Positions 1 through 4,801 of a stretch of 5,996 nt of DNA are shown one piece after another. Each line of letters opens with the position of its first letter. Position 1 is the first letter of the stretch. Position numbers and translations under genes: made by a program. This DNA comes from Modestobacter sp. Its GTDB lineage: Bacteria > Actinomycetota > Actinomycetes > Mycobacteriales > Geodermatophilaceae. The notes beneath the pieces are model-generated. The model was not told the origin of the DNA. It saw only the letters and a program-made list of their open reading frames with translations, and made no database searches. The stretch covers positions 1-5,996 of the forward strand of contig JAOPUQ010000321.1 in assembly GCA_025963425.1 (NCBI GenBank), given 5' to 3'.

Positions 1-1
1 C

Positions 2-154
2 CCGCACCTGAACCGCAAGCACACGATCTTCGGCGAGGTGGCCGACGACGCCAGCCGCCAGATCGTGGACGCGATCGCCAAGGTGCCCACGGCGCGCGGT
101 GACCGCCCCGTGGACGACGTCGTCATCGAGTCGGTCGAGGTGCAGCGCAGCTGA
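2..154 (+). CDS. ppiA: Peptidyl-prolyl cis-trans isomerase, cyclophilin type (C-terminal 50 residues, 5' truncated by window)
   Basis: The frame opening at base 2 reads PHLNRKHTIFGEVADD and ends at TGA 152-154. The KHTIFGEV segment is the conserved C-terminal cyclophilin stretch (usually L-D-G-K-H-T-V-F-G-E-V), followed by the helix and the final strand, here VVIESVEVQRS. Cyclophilins catalyse cis-trans isomerisation of Xaa-Pro bonds. The catalytic Arg and most of the active site lie upstream of the window, so localisation (cytosolic or signal-bearing) cannot be judged. The position beside a rhomboid, a PH-domain gene and crgA matches ppiA of Mycobacterium (Rv0009) and Streptomyces, which supports the symbol. 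The stop overlaps the proposed CTG start of the next gene by four bases, suggesting translational coupling. Confidence 0.9.
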   Translation, partial: PHLNRKHTIFGEVADDASRQIVDAIAKVPTARGDRPVDDVVIESVEVQRS

Positions 155-1035
155 CCACCCCGGACGGGCCCGGGGGTGCCGGCGCGGAGCCACCGCAGCC
201 GGCGCCCCCGGCCACCACCTGCTACCGGCACCCCGACCGGGCGACCGGCGTCTCCTGCGTGCGCTGCGGACGGCCCATCTGCCCGGAGTGCATGCAGCCG
301 GCCTCGGTCGGCTACCAGTGCCCGGAGTGCGTGCGGGCCGGCAACGCCGGGATCCGCCGGCCCCGCCGGGGCACCGCGCTGCGGGTGGCCGGCCACCGGT
401 TCGGCCCGGTCACCGCCGTCCTCGTCGGGCTCAACGTGGCGGTGGCCCTGGCCACCGCGGTCTCCGCGGTGCTCGCCGGCCGCAACCCGCTGCGCAGCTT
501 CGTCTCCCCGCTGCTCGACGACCTGGCGATCAGCCCGGCCGCGGTGGATGCCGGCGAGTGGTGGCGGGTGGTCACCAGTGCCTTCGCCCACATCAGCCCG
601 GTCCACCTGGTGCTCAACATGCTGGCGCTGCTGGTCTTCGGTGCCGAGCTCGAGCGGCAGCTGGGCCGCGGCCGCTACCTGACCGTGTACCTGGTGTCCG
701 CGCTGGGCGGCGCGGCGTCCCTGCAGGTGTTCGGCGCCTACTACGGGGGCGTCGTGGGCGCGTCCGGGGCCATCTACGGCCTGCTGGGGGCCTTCGGTGT
801 GGTCCTGGTGTCCCAGAAGCAGGACCTGCGTGGGCTGCTCACCCTGCTGGGCATCAACCTGGTCATCAGCTTCCTGCCCGGCGTCTCCCTGCTCGGCCAC
901 CTCGGCGGCCTGGTCGCCGGGGCGGTGGCCGCAGCGGTGCTGCTGCTCTTCCGGCGGCGGCGCCCGGCGGCGGTCGCGGGCATCACCGTCCTGGTCGCCG
1001 TCCTGCTCGTGCTGGTGTTCGGCGGTCTCCGCTAG
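151..1035 (+). CDS. Rhomboid family intramembrane serine protease with N-terminal Cys-rich zinc-finger-like domain
   Basis: This is a polytopic membrane protease, 294 residues if translation starts at CTG 151. Seen: residues 24-60 form a Cys/His cluster (C24, H27, C36, C39, C44, C47, C57, C60; ending GYQCPEC), the zinc-finger-like domain usual in actinobacterial rhomboids. The rhomboid core follows, with EWWR at 136-139, H152 and N156 in HLVLN (oxyanion side), nucleophile S205 in GASGAIYG, and general base H250 in LGHLGG. About six hydrophobic segments are present, the last ending in GGLR. Start choice: the only ATG/GTG/TTG that keeps the rhomboid core is GTG 259, but it removes C24 to C36 of the finger. 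The frame is open back to 103 with no ATG, GTG or TTG. CTG 151 overlaps the ppiA stop as CTGA, and GAGG lies ten bases upstream. I therefore infer a CTG start. The substrate is unknown. The gene ends inside the convergent PH-domain gene. Confidence 0.93.
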   Translation: MTTPDGPGGAGAEPPQPAPPATTCYRHPDRATGVSCVRCGRPICPECMQPASVGYQCPECVRAGNAGIRRPRRGTALRVAGHRFGPVTAVLVGLNVAVALATAVSAVLAGRNPLRSFVSPLLDDLAISPAAVDAGEWWRVVTSAFAHISPVHLVLNMLALLVFGAELERQLGRGRYLTVYLVSALGGAASLQVFGAYYGGVVGASGAIYGLLGAFGVVLVSQKQDLRGLLTLLGINLVISFLPGVSLLGHLGGLVAGAVAAAVLLLFRRRRPAAVAGITVLVAVLLVLVFGGLR

Positions 1036-1448
1036 CCGGTCGGCGGAGCGGTGCGCGTGCCCTCGCCGGTCAGCGCGTCGGCGACCGTCTGCGGCTCCTC
1101 GCCCAGGTCGCGCCGGCCGAGCACGACCAGCACCGCGTCGTCGCTGCGGTCCTCCAGCTCGAGCGTGCGCCCGCGCACCCCGAGCCGCCGGGTGACCCGG
1201 ACCCGTACCTGCAGCACCGCCCAGGGGATCGTCGTCGTCCCGCCCAGCGCGCGCACGGTCACGCCGTGCGCACCGGCACGCAGCCGGGGCCGGGTGAGCA
1301 GGTCCCGCGCCGCCAGCGCCAGCAGCACCAGCGCCGCGGCACCGACCAGCACCCGGCCGACCGGGTCCACCAGGGCAGCGGCGAGGGCCAGGGCGACGCC
1401 GACGGCGGCCGCGGCGACCGTCTCGCCGACCCGGGGTGACCACTGCAC
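1032..1448 (-). CDS. PH-domain-like small membrane protein (Rv0010c-type)
   Basis: This 138-residue protein starts at GTG (1448-1446) and stops at TAG (1034-1032). Two hydrophobic helices sit at about residues 10-29 and 32-48, separated by DPVGR, giving a tight membrane hairpin. A beta-rich segment follows from about 53 to 128 (PRLRAGAHGVTVRALGG, IPWAVLQVRV, RRLGVRGRTLELED, then VLVVLGRRDLGEEP and a final helix TVADAL). That pattern is typical of the bacterial PH-like domain in actinobacterial membrane proteins. The position between ppiA and crgA, on the opposite strand to ppiA, matches M. tuberculosis Rv0010c, which has almost the same length. The molecular role is unknown; PH-like folds here probably mediate protein contacts at the membrane face. 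A weak GGGAAG or GGGGA purine run precedes the start. The stop shares bases with the rhomboid stop. Confidence 0.85.
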   Translation of the reverse strand: MQWSPRVGETVAAAAVGVALALAAALVDPVGRVLVGAAALVLLALAARDLLTRPRLRAGAHGVTVRALGGTTTIPWAVLQVRVRVTRRLGVRGRTLELEDRSDDAVLVVLGRRDLGEEPQTVADALTGEGTRTAPPTG

Positions 1449-1793
1449 GTCCCCAGCTTCCCAGCAACCCGGGCCAGGACCGAAACCGCTGGTGGGTGGC
1501 GCGCTCGGGGACTTGTCGGCTCCGCCGGGGCGGTCACCGGCCTCGATCGTGTCGACTTCTCCACAAGCGTGTGCACAGCTGGGGACGGAGTTCCACGCGT
1601 GTAGTTACCGATCTACCCTTTCCGCCCCACGAGTCACACGGCCGGAGAACATGCAGGTCAGCGACACATCGCCGGGGCCGGGCCACGCACATGCCGTGGA
1701 CAAGCCTGAGGACGGCCCACCTCGGCCGCTGTGGAAGCCACCGACGGCCTGTGCACAACCCCGGGGACCCGTCCCCAGCGCCCCTGGACGACG
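1449..1793. other. Non-coding gap with DnaA-box-like 9-mers and short repeats
   Basis: No convincing gene is present; frames that are open here lack recognisable protein character. Three 9-mers match the actinobacterial DnaA box TTGTCCACA with one mismatch each: TTCTCCACA at 1557-1565 (+), TTGTCCACG at 1703-1695 (-) and TTGTGCACA at 1758-1750 (-). Two related direct repeats are seen, TGTGCACAGCTGGGGAC (1570-1586) and TGTGCACA...GGGGAC (1750-1768). The 9-mer GTCCCCAGC occurs at 1449-1457 and 1771-1779, and inverted at 1578-1586. GGGGAC-CC-GTCCCC (1763-1776) is a short perfect dyad. The least GC-rich patch is about 1609-1622. The promoter of the PH-domain gene should lie in this interval on the - strand, but I cannot pick a -35/-10 pair with confidence. 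Confidence 0.5.
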
Positions 1794-1827
1794 AGAGGCC
1801 CCCGTCCCGATCGGGACGAGGGCCTCT
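1794..1827 (-). terminator. Strong hairpin downstream of crgA (17-bp near-perfect inverted repeat)
   Basis: The left arm 1794-1810 and right arm 1811-1827 are reverse complements with a single mismatch (AGAGGCCCCCGTCCCGA against TCGGGACGAGGGCCTCT). In RNA the centre CGATCG would open as a small loop. The hairpin begins 15 bases past the crgA stop on the - strand. No clear U-tract follows on the - strand, as is common for actinobacterial terminators. It most likely ends crgA transcription and separates it from the PH-domain gene. Confidence 0.75.
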
Positions 1828-1842
1828 GCGGCGGACGGTCGG

Positions 1843-2112
1843 TCAGCGCCAGCGCATGGACATGACCAGCCCCGCCACCATCGCGCCGAACCCGATCAGG
1901 AAGTTCCACGCCCCCAGCGACACCATGAACGGGATCCGGTCGCCGGCCACGTAGTAGACGACGATCCAGAGCAGCCCGAGCACCATCAGGGTCACCATGA
2001 CCGCGGCGTACCAGCGGGGACTCGGCTCGGCGGCACGGGAACGTGCGGCCTTCGGCAGCACGCTCTCGGGCGGGGTGTACACCGACTTCTTGCGCACCTT
2101 GGACTTGGGCAC
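1843..2112 (-). CDS. crgA: Cell division protein CrgA
   Basis: This 89-residue integral membrane protein of Actinobacteria helps coordinate septation. In mycobacteria it is known to contact FtsZ, FtsQ, FtsI and CwsA; in Streptomyces it affects FtsZ-ring formation. Seen: the signature N-terminus MPKSKVRKKSVYTPP, a polar basic linker to residue 33, TM1 at about 35-57 (ending YYVAGD), a short loop IPFMVSLGAWN, and TM2 at about 68-86, ending SMRWR. The family usually has 84-93 residues with two TM helices. Start choice: GTG at 2112-2110 gives the canonical VPKSK N-terminus and has GGAGGGAG nine bases upstream. An in-frame ATG at 2142 would add ten residues with no family match and would place the ribosome site inside the gene. 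crgA is divergent from the DUF881 gene and ends at a strong hairpin. Confidence 0.96.
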   Translation of the reverse strand: MPKSKVRKKSVYTPPESVLPKAARSRAAEPSPRWYAAVMVTLMVLGLLWIVVYYVAGDRIPFMVSLGAWNFLIGFGAMVAGLVMSMRWR

Positions 2113-2120
2113 CGTGCCGA

Positions 2121-2128
2121 CTCCCTCC
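2121..2128 (-). promoter_or_regulatory. Ribosome binding site of crgA
   Basis: GGAGGGAG on the - strand lies nine bases before GTG 2112 and is the best Shine-Dalgarno match nearby. It decides the start in favour of GTG 2112 over ATG 2142. Confidence 0.75.
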
Positions 2129-2162
2129 ACGGCCGGCGGCATGGTGCGCCGGCGACATCGAC

Positions 2163-2187
2163 GACCAGCCTAAGCTGCGGGCTGGTC
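2163..2187. promoter_or_regulatory. Perfect dyad GACCAGCC-N9-GGCTGGTC with back-to-back -10-like hexamers
   Basis: Eight-base arms at 2163-2170 and 2180-2187 are exact reverse complements. The spacer and left arm contain TAAGCT (2171-2176, + strand) and TAGGCT (2172-2167, - strand). Both fit the actinobacterial -10 pattern TANNNT. The + element would start transcription near 2183, about 94 bases before the DUF881 gene. The - element would start near 2160, about 48 bases before crgA. Convincing -35 hexamers are not visible. A dyad overlapping two divergent -10 elements is the expected layout for a shared operator; the regulator is unknown. Confidence 0.5.
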
Positions 2188-2190
2188 ATC

Positions 2191-2213
2191 CCGTTCCGCT
2201 CGGCCGGGAACGG
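2191..2213. promoter_or_regulatory. Second perfect dyad CCGTTCC-N9-GGAACGG
   Basis: Seven-base arms at 2191-2197 and 2207-2213 are exact reverse complements with a nine-base spacer, the same spacer length as the dyad that ends four bases earlier. The two centres are 27 bases apart. It could be a second operator, or a hairpin in the leader of the DUF881-sortase-pabA transcript. The arms differ in sequence from those of the first dyad, so a single repressor binding both is not obvious. Confidence 0.4.
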
Positions 2214-2265
2214 CACGTCGCGGCCGGTGTCCGCGTCCCTTCCCGCCGTCCCCGGTGCCGGAGTC

Positions 2266-2271
2266 AGGAGG
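2266..2271 (+). promoter_or_regulatory. Ribosome binding site of the DUF881 gene
   Basis: AGGAGG is a full Shine-Dalgarno core, ending five bases before GTG 2277. An earlier in-frame GTG at 2271 overlaps this site and cannot be the start. Confidence 0.8.
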
Positions 2272-2276
2272 TGCAG

Positions 2277-3020
2277 GTGTCCCCCCGACGTCCGACGGGT
2301 CGCGGCGTGTGGACGGTGCTGGTCCCCGTCGTCGCGCTCGTGGCCGGGCTTCTGTTCGCCACCTCGGGCAAGACCGCCCTCGGCACCGACCTCCGGGCCG
2401 GGGAGAGTACCCAGCTGTCCAGCCTGGTCGAGCAGCGCAACCAGGTCATCGCCCGCCAGCAGGAGGAGCTCGCCCGGCTGCAGGACCAGGTCCAGCAGCT
2501 CACCGACCAGGCGGCCTCCCGCAACGGCGCGGTCGCCGAGGCCCAGGCCGGCGGCGCCGCGGGCATGGATGCGGCCGGGCTGACCGCCGTCAGTGGCCCC
2601 GGTGTGCAGATCACCCTGGACGACGCACCCCGGGAGAGCGGCGGCGGGCTGCCCAGCGGCGCCCGCCCCGACGACCTCGTCATCCACCAGTCCGACGTGC
2701 AGGGCGTGGTCAACGCGCTGTGGGCAGCCGGGGCCGAGGGAGTCGCCATCATGGGGCAGCGGCTGATCGCCACCAGCGCCGTCCGGTGCGTGGGCAACAC
2801 CCTGCTCCTGCAGGGGCGCACCTACTCGCCCCCGTTCGTGATCACCGCCGTCAGCGAGGCCGCGGAGGTGCGCCGGCAGCTGGCGGCCTCCTCCGACGTC
2901 GCGCTGCTCGAGCAGGCGGTCGAGGACTTCGGTCTGACCTACGACATCCGGGAACTACGGTCGGTCGACGTGCCCGCCTACGAAGGAGCCCTCGACGTGC
3001 GGTACGCCGATGTCGGCTGA
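2277..3020 (+). CDS. DUF881 family membrane-anchored protein (Rv0012-type)
   Basis: This is a 247-residue protein. Seen: a short basic N-terminus (SPRRPTGRG), one hydrophobic signal-anchor at about 11-29 (VWTVLVPVVALVAGLLFAT), a Q/E/L-rich coiled coil at about 45-80, a Gly/Ala linker, then the DUF881 core at about 100-240. Family landmarks in the core are SGPGVQITLDDAPR, PDDLVIHQSDVQGVVNALW, MGQRLIATSAVRCVGNTLLL and YSPPFVITAV. The topology places coiled coil and core outside the membrane. The biochemical role is unknown; conservation beside crgA, sortase and pknB suggests a cell-envelope or division job (inference). The start is set by AGGAGG five bases before GTG 2277. The gene overlaps the sortase gene by 11 bases and heads a four-gene + strand unit. 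Confidence 0.92.
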   Translation: MSPRRPTGRGVWTVLVPVVALVAGLLFATSGKTALGTDLRAGESTQLSSLVEQRNQVIARQQEELARLQDQVQQLTDQAASRNGAVAEAQAGGAAGMDAAGLTAVSGPGVQITLDDAPRESGGGLPSGARPDDLVIHQSDVQGVVNALWAAGAEGVAIMGQRLIATSAVRCVGNTLLLQGRTYSPPFVITAVSEAAEVRRQLAASSDVALLEQAVEDFGLTYDIRELRSVDVPAYEGALDVRYADVG

Positions 3021-3843
3021 GACCGACACCGCCCGCTGGGAGCGCCGCCCCGAGGTGCCGCCGCCCGCTCCGGGTTCGACTTCCCGTGGCCGGCACCGGC
3101 GGGCCGGCGACATCGGCCGCACCGTCGTCCGCGGCATCGGGCAGACCCTGGTCACCCTGGGCCTGGTCGTCCTGCTGTTCGTCGTCTACGAGGTGTGGGT
3201 GACCGACCTGCTCACCGCCCAGCGCCAGGGGGAGCTCAGCGACGAGCTGCAGGGGGGCTGGGACGACCCGACGGTCGGGGACCCGGGGGGCACGCCGGCG
3301 CCGATCGACGTGGCGCTGGGCGAGCCGTTCGCCGTGCTGCACATCCCGCGGCTGGGCGAGGACTGGTCGCGGGTCGTGGTCGAGGGCACCGGGGGCGAGC
3401 AGCTCGCCCAGGGCCCGGGTCACTACGTGGGCACCGCGATGCCCGGGGAGCAGGGCAACGTCGCGCTGGCCGGTCACCGGGTCGGGCGGGGCTCGCCGTT
3501 CCTGGATCTGGACCGGATGCGGCCCGGCGACCCGATCGTGGTGGAGACCGCCGACTGGTGGTTCGTCTACCGGGTGCTCGGCGACCTCGCCACCGGCGAC
3601 CTGGACGCCGACCCGAGCGGCATCCCGGGGATGCAGATCGTGCGGCCCTCGGAGGTCGACGTCATCGCCCCCACGCCGGACGGCGCGGCCGACGCCGCGG
3701 CCACGGGTGCGTACCTGACGCTGACGACCTGCCACCCCAAGTACTCGGCCCGCCAGCGGCTGATCGTGCACGCGGTGCTGGAGGGCGGTCCGGTCAGCCG
3801 GGCACAGTCCCCGGACGGGCCGGATGCACTGCGCGAGGGCTGA
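3010..3843 (+). CDS. Class E sortase
   Basis: This 277-residue membrane-anchored cysteine transpeptidase joins surface proteins to peptidoglycan; class E enzymes of high-GC Gram-positives usually recognise LAXTG-type signals. Seen: a basic, Pro-rich cytosolic N-terminus (1-42), one TM at about 43-63 (GQTLVTLGLVVLLFVVYEVW), a linker, and the sortase beta barrel from about 103 to 257. Catalytic residues are H156 in VALAGHRVG, C241 in TLTTCHPKYSARQR, and R250, nine residues after the Cys as in characterised SrtE. HYVGTAMPGEQGN before the His is also typical. ATG 3010 lies inside the end of the DUF881 gene (11-base overlap) without a strong ribosome site of its own, so coupled translation is likely. 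No sortase substrate with a sorting signal lies in the window. The triad is complete, so the enzyme should be active. Confidence 0.95.
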   Translation: MSAETDTARWERRPEVPPPAPGSTSRGRHRRAGDIGRTVVRGIGQTLVTLGLVVLLFVVYEVWVTDLLTAQRQGELSDELQGGWDDPTVGDPGGTPAPIDVALGEPFAVLHIPRLGEDWSRVVVEGTGGEQLAQGPGHYVGTAMPGEQGNVALAGHRVGRGSPFLDLDRMRPGDPIVVETADWWFVYRVLGDLATGDLDADPSGIPGMQIVRPSEVDVIAPTPDGAADAAATGAYLTLTTCHPKYSARQRLIVHAVLEGGPVSRAQSPDGPDALREG

Positions 3844-3905
3844 GCTGCCAGGCTGAGGGGGCTGCGGAAGGCCGCGGCCGCGGCGACGACGGGAGGACGA
3901 CGGAC

Positions 3906-4064
3906 GTGTACACCTGGATCTGGCGGCACCTGCCCGGCGGGACTCCCGGCAAGACGCTGCTGTCGCTGGTGCTGGTCCTGGCTGTCTGTGCCCTGCTCCT
4001 GTTCGTCGTCTTCCCCTGGATCGAGCCCTCCTTGCCCTTCTCCGACGTGACGGTCGACCAGTGA
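3906..4064 (+). CDS. Small conserved single-TM membrane protein (52 residues)
   Basis: This short gene was found from its ribosome site: GGGAGGA (3891-3897) lies eight bases before GTG 3906. The protein begins MYTWIWRHLPGGTPGKT, has one TM helix at about 17-37 (LLSLVLVLAVCALLLFVVF), and ends PWIEPSLPFSDVTVDQ. From memory, actinobacteria have short proteins of this pattern (WIWRHLPG..., TM, VFPWVEP.LPF.DVTV) between sortase and pabA genes. The stop overlaps the pabA GTG as GTGA (4061-4064), so the two are probably translationally coupled. Function is unknown; the aromatic N-terminus and WIEPSLPF motif at the outer membrane face are the constrained parts. The gene lies 62 bases after the sortase stop, and that spacer holds only the GC-rich palindrome GGCCGCGGCC (3870-3879). 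Confidence 0.85.
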   Translation: MYTWIWRHLPGGTPGKTLLSLVLVLAVCALLLFVVFPWIEPSLPFSDVTVDQ

Positions 4065-4741
4065 CCGGCGCCCCGAGCCCGTCCGGGGCTCCCGTGCGCC
4101 CGGTCCTCGTCGTCGACAACTTCGACAGCTTCGTCTACAACCTGGTCCAGTACCTGGGCCAGCTGGGCGTGCCGAGCCTGGTGCGGCGCAACGACGCGGT
4201 CACCACCGCCGAGCTCGCCGACCTCGACGTGGCCGGAGTGCTGCTGTCCCCCGGCCCGGGGACGCCGACCGACGCCGGGGTGACCGTGCCGATGGTGCGG
4301 GCGGCGGCGGAGGCCGGCGTGCCGGTCCTGGGCGTGTGCCTGGGCCACCAGGCGATCGCCGAGGCCTTCGGCGGCGTCGTCGGCCGGGCGCCGGAGCTGC
4401 TGCACGGCAAGACCAGTCAGGTCGTGCACGACGGCGTGGGCGTGCTCGCCGGGCTGCCCTCACCGTTCACCGCCACCCGGTACCACTCGCTGGCCGTGGA
4501 GTCGGACTCCGTGCCGGCCGAGCTGGAGGTCACCGGCCGGACGCTGTCGGGGATCGTGATGGCCCTACGGCACCGCGAGCTGCCCATCGAGGGGGTGCAG
4601 TTCCACCCCGAGTCGGTGCTGACCGAGGGCGGCCACCAGCTGCTGGCCACCTGGCTGGGCCGCTGCGGGCTGGCTCCCGACCCGGCGCTGGTCGAGTCCG
4701 CGGCCGCCACCGCCCGACGGCTGACGGTCGCCACCGTCTGA
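4061..4741 (+). CDS. pabA: Aminodeoxychorismate/anthranilate synthase component II (class I glutamine amidotransferase)
   Basis: This 226-residue glutaminase subunit hydrolyses glutamine and passes ammonia to a chorismate-binding partner (PabB for p-aminobenzoate/folate, or TrpE for anthranilate/tryptophan). Seen: VLVVDNFDSFVYNLVQYLGQLG at the N-terminus, oxyanion loop LLSPGPGTP (61-69), nucleophile C93 in GVCLGHQAIAEAFGG, LLHGKTSQV (113-121), and the catalytic pair H182/E184 in GVQFHPESVLTEGG. The length is slightly above the usual 190-210 because of a Ser/Pro-rich start and an Ala/Arg-rich tail. The same locus gene is called trpG in M. tuberculosis (Rv0013) and pabA in Streptomyces; it may serve both pathways. 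No pabB, trpE or other pathway gene is nearby. GTG 4061 overlaps the upstream stop. The gene ends at a hairpin facing pknB. Confidence 0.96.
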   Translation: MTGAPSPSGAPVRPVLVVDNFDSFVYNLVQYLGQLGVPSLVRRNDAVTTAELADLDVAGVLLSPGPGTPTDAGVTVPMVRAAAEAGVPVLGVCLGHQAIAEAFGGVVGRAPELLHGKTSQVVHDGVGVLAGLPSPFTATRYHSLAVESDSVPAELEVTGRTLSGIVMALRHRELPIEGVQFHPESVLTEGGHQLLATWLGRCGLAPDPALVESAAATARRLTVATV

Positions 4742-4798
4742 GGCCACCCTTCAGGGGCCCGCGCCGAGCGTGCGAGGCGTGGGGGGAAGGGTGGTCCT
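4741..4798. terminator. Hairpin between convergent pabA and pknB
   Basis: The arm CCACCCTTC (4744-4752) pairs perfectly with GAAGGGTGG (4786-4794). AGG (4741-4743) and CCT (4796-4798) extend the stem past a one-base bulge at 4795. The 33-base loop is GC-rich and could fold further (GCGCC with GGCGT). CTCTTT follows at 4797-4802. It fills nearly all of the 60-base gap between the two stops, so it probably terminates both genes. Confidence 0.7.
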
Positions 4799-4801
4799 CT
4801 T

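Noticed and set aside
99..1439. Long + strand open frame of 446 codons across the rhomboid and PH-domain genes
   Set aside because: It is an Arg/Gly/Pro/Ala-rich shadow typical of GC-rich DNA. It is out of frame with the rhomboid core, which has intact catalytic motifs.
1449..1842. The gap as the chromosomal origin oriC
   Set aside because: There are only three imperfect DnaA boxes, no AT-rich unwinding segment, and no dnaA or dnaN flanks. Actinobacterial origins lie between dnaA and dnaN with many more boxes.
2110..2142. ATG at 2142 as the crgA start
   Set aside because: It adds ten residues without family match and places the GGAGGGAG ribosome site inside the gene; GTG 2112 gives the canonical CrgA N-terminus.
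1658..2158. Alternative - strand frame of 166 codons overlapping crgA
   Set aside because: It is a shadow of crgA in another frame, Arg/Gly-rich, with no ribosome site or motif.
1051..2583. Long + strand open frame of 510 codons crossing the PH gene, the gap and crgA
   Set aside because: Its sequence is low-complexity Ser/Arg/Pro, and it runs antisense to PH and crgA and over a terminator. No domain is recognisable.
3870..3879. Palindrome GGCCGCGGCC between the sortase and small-protein genes as an operator
   Set aside because: Short all-GC palindromes are expected by chance at this composition, and no promoter-like element is nearby.
2851..4119. Long - strand open frame of 422 codons antisense to the sortase gene
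   Set aside because: It is Arg-rich with no motif and lies entirely opposite a sortase with a complete catalytic triad.
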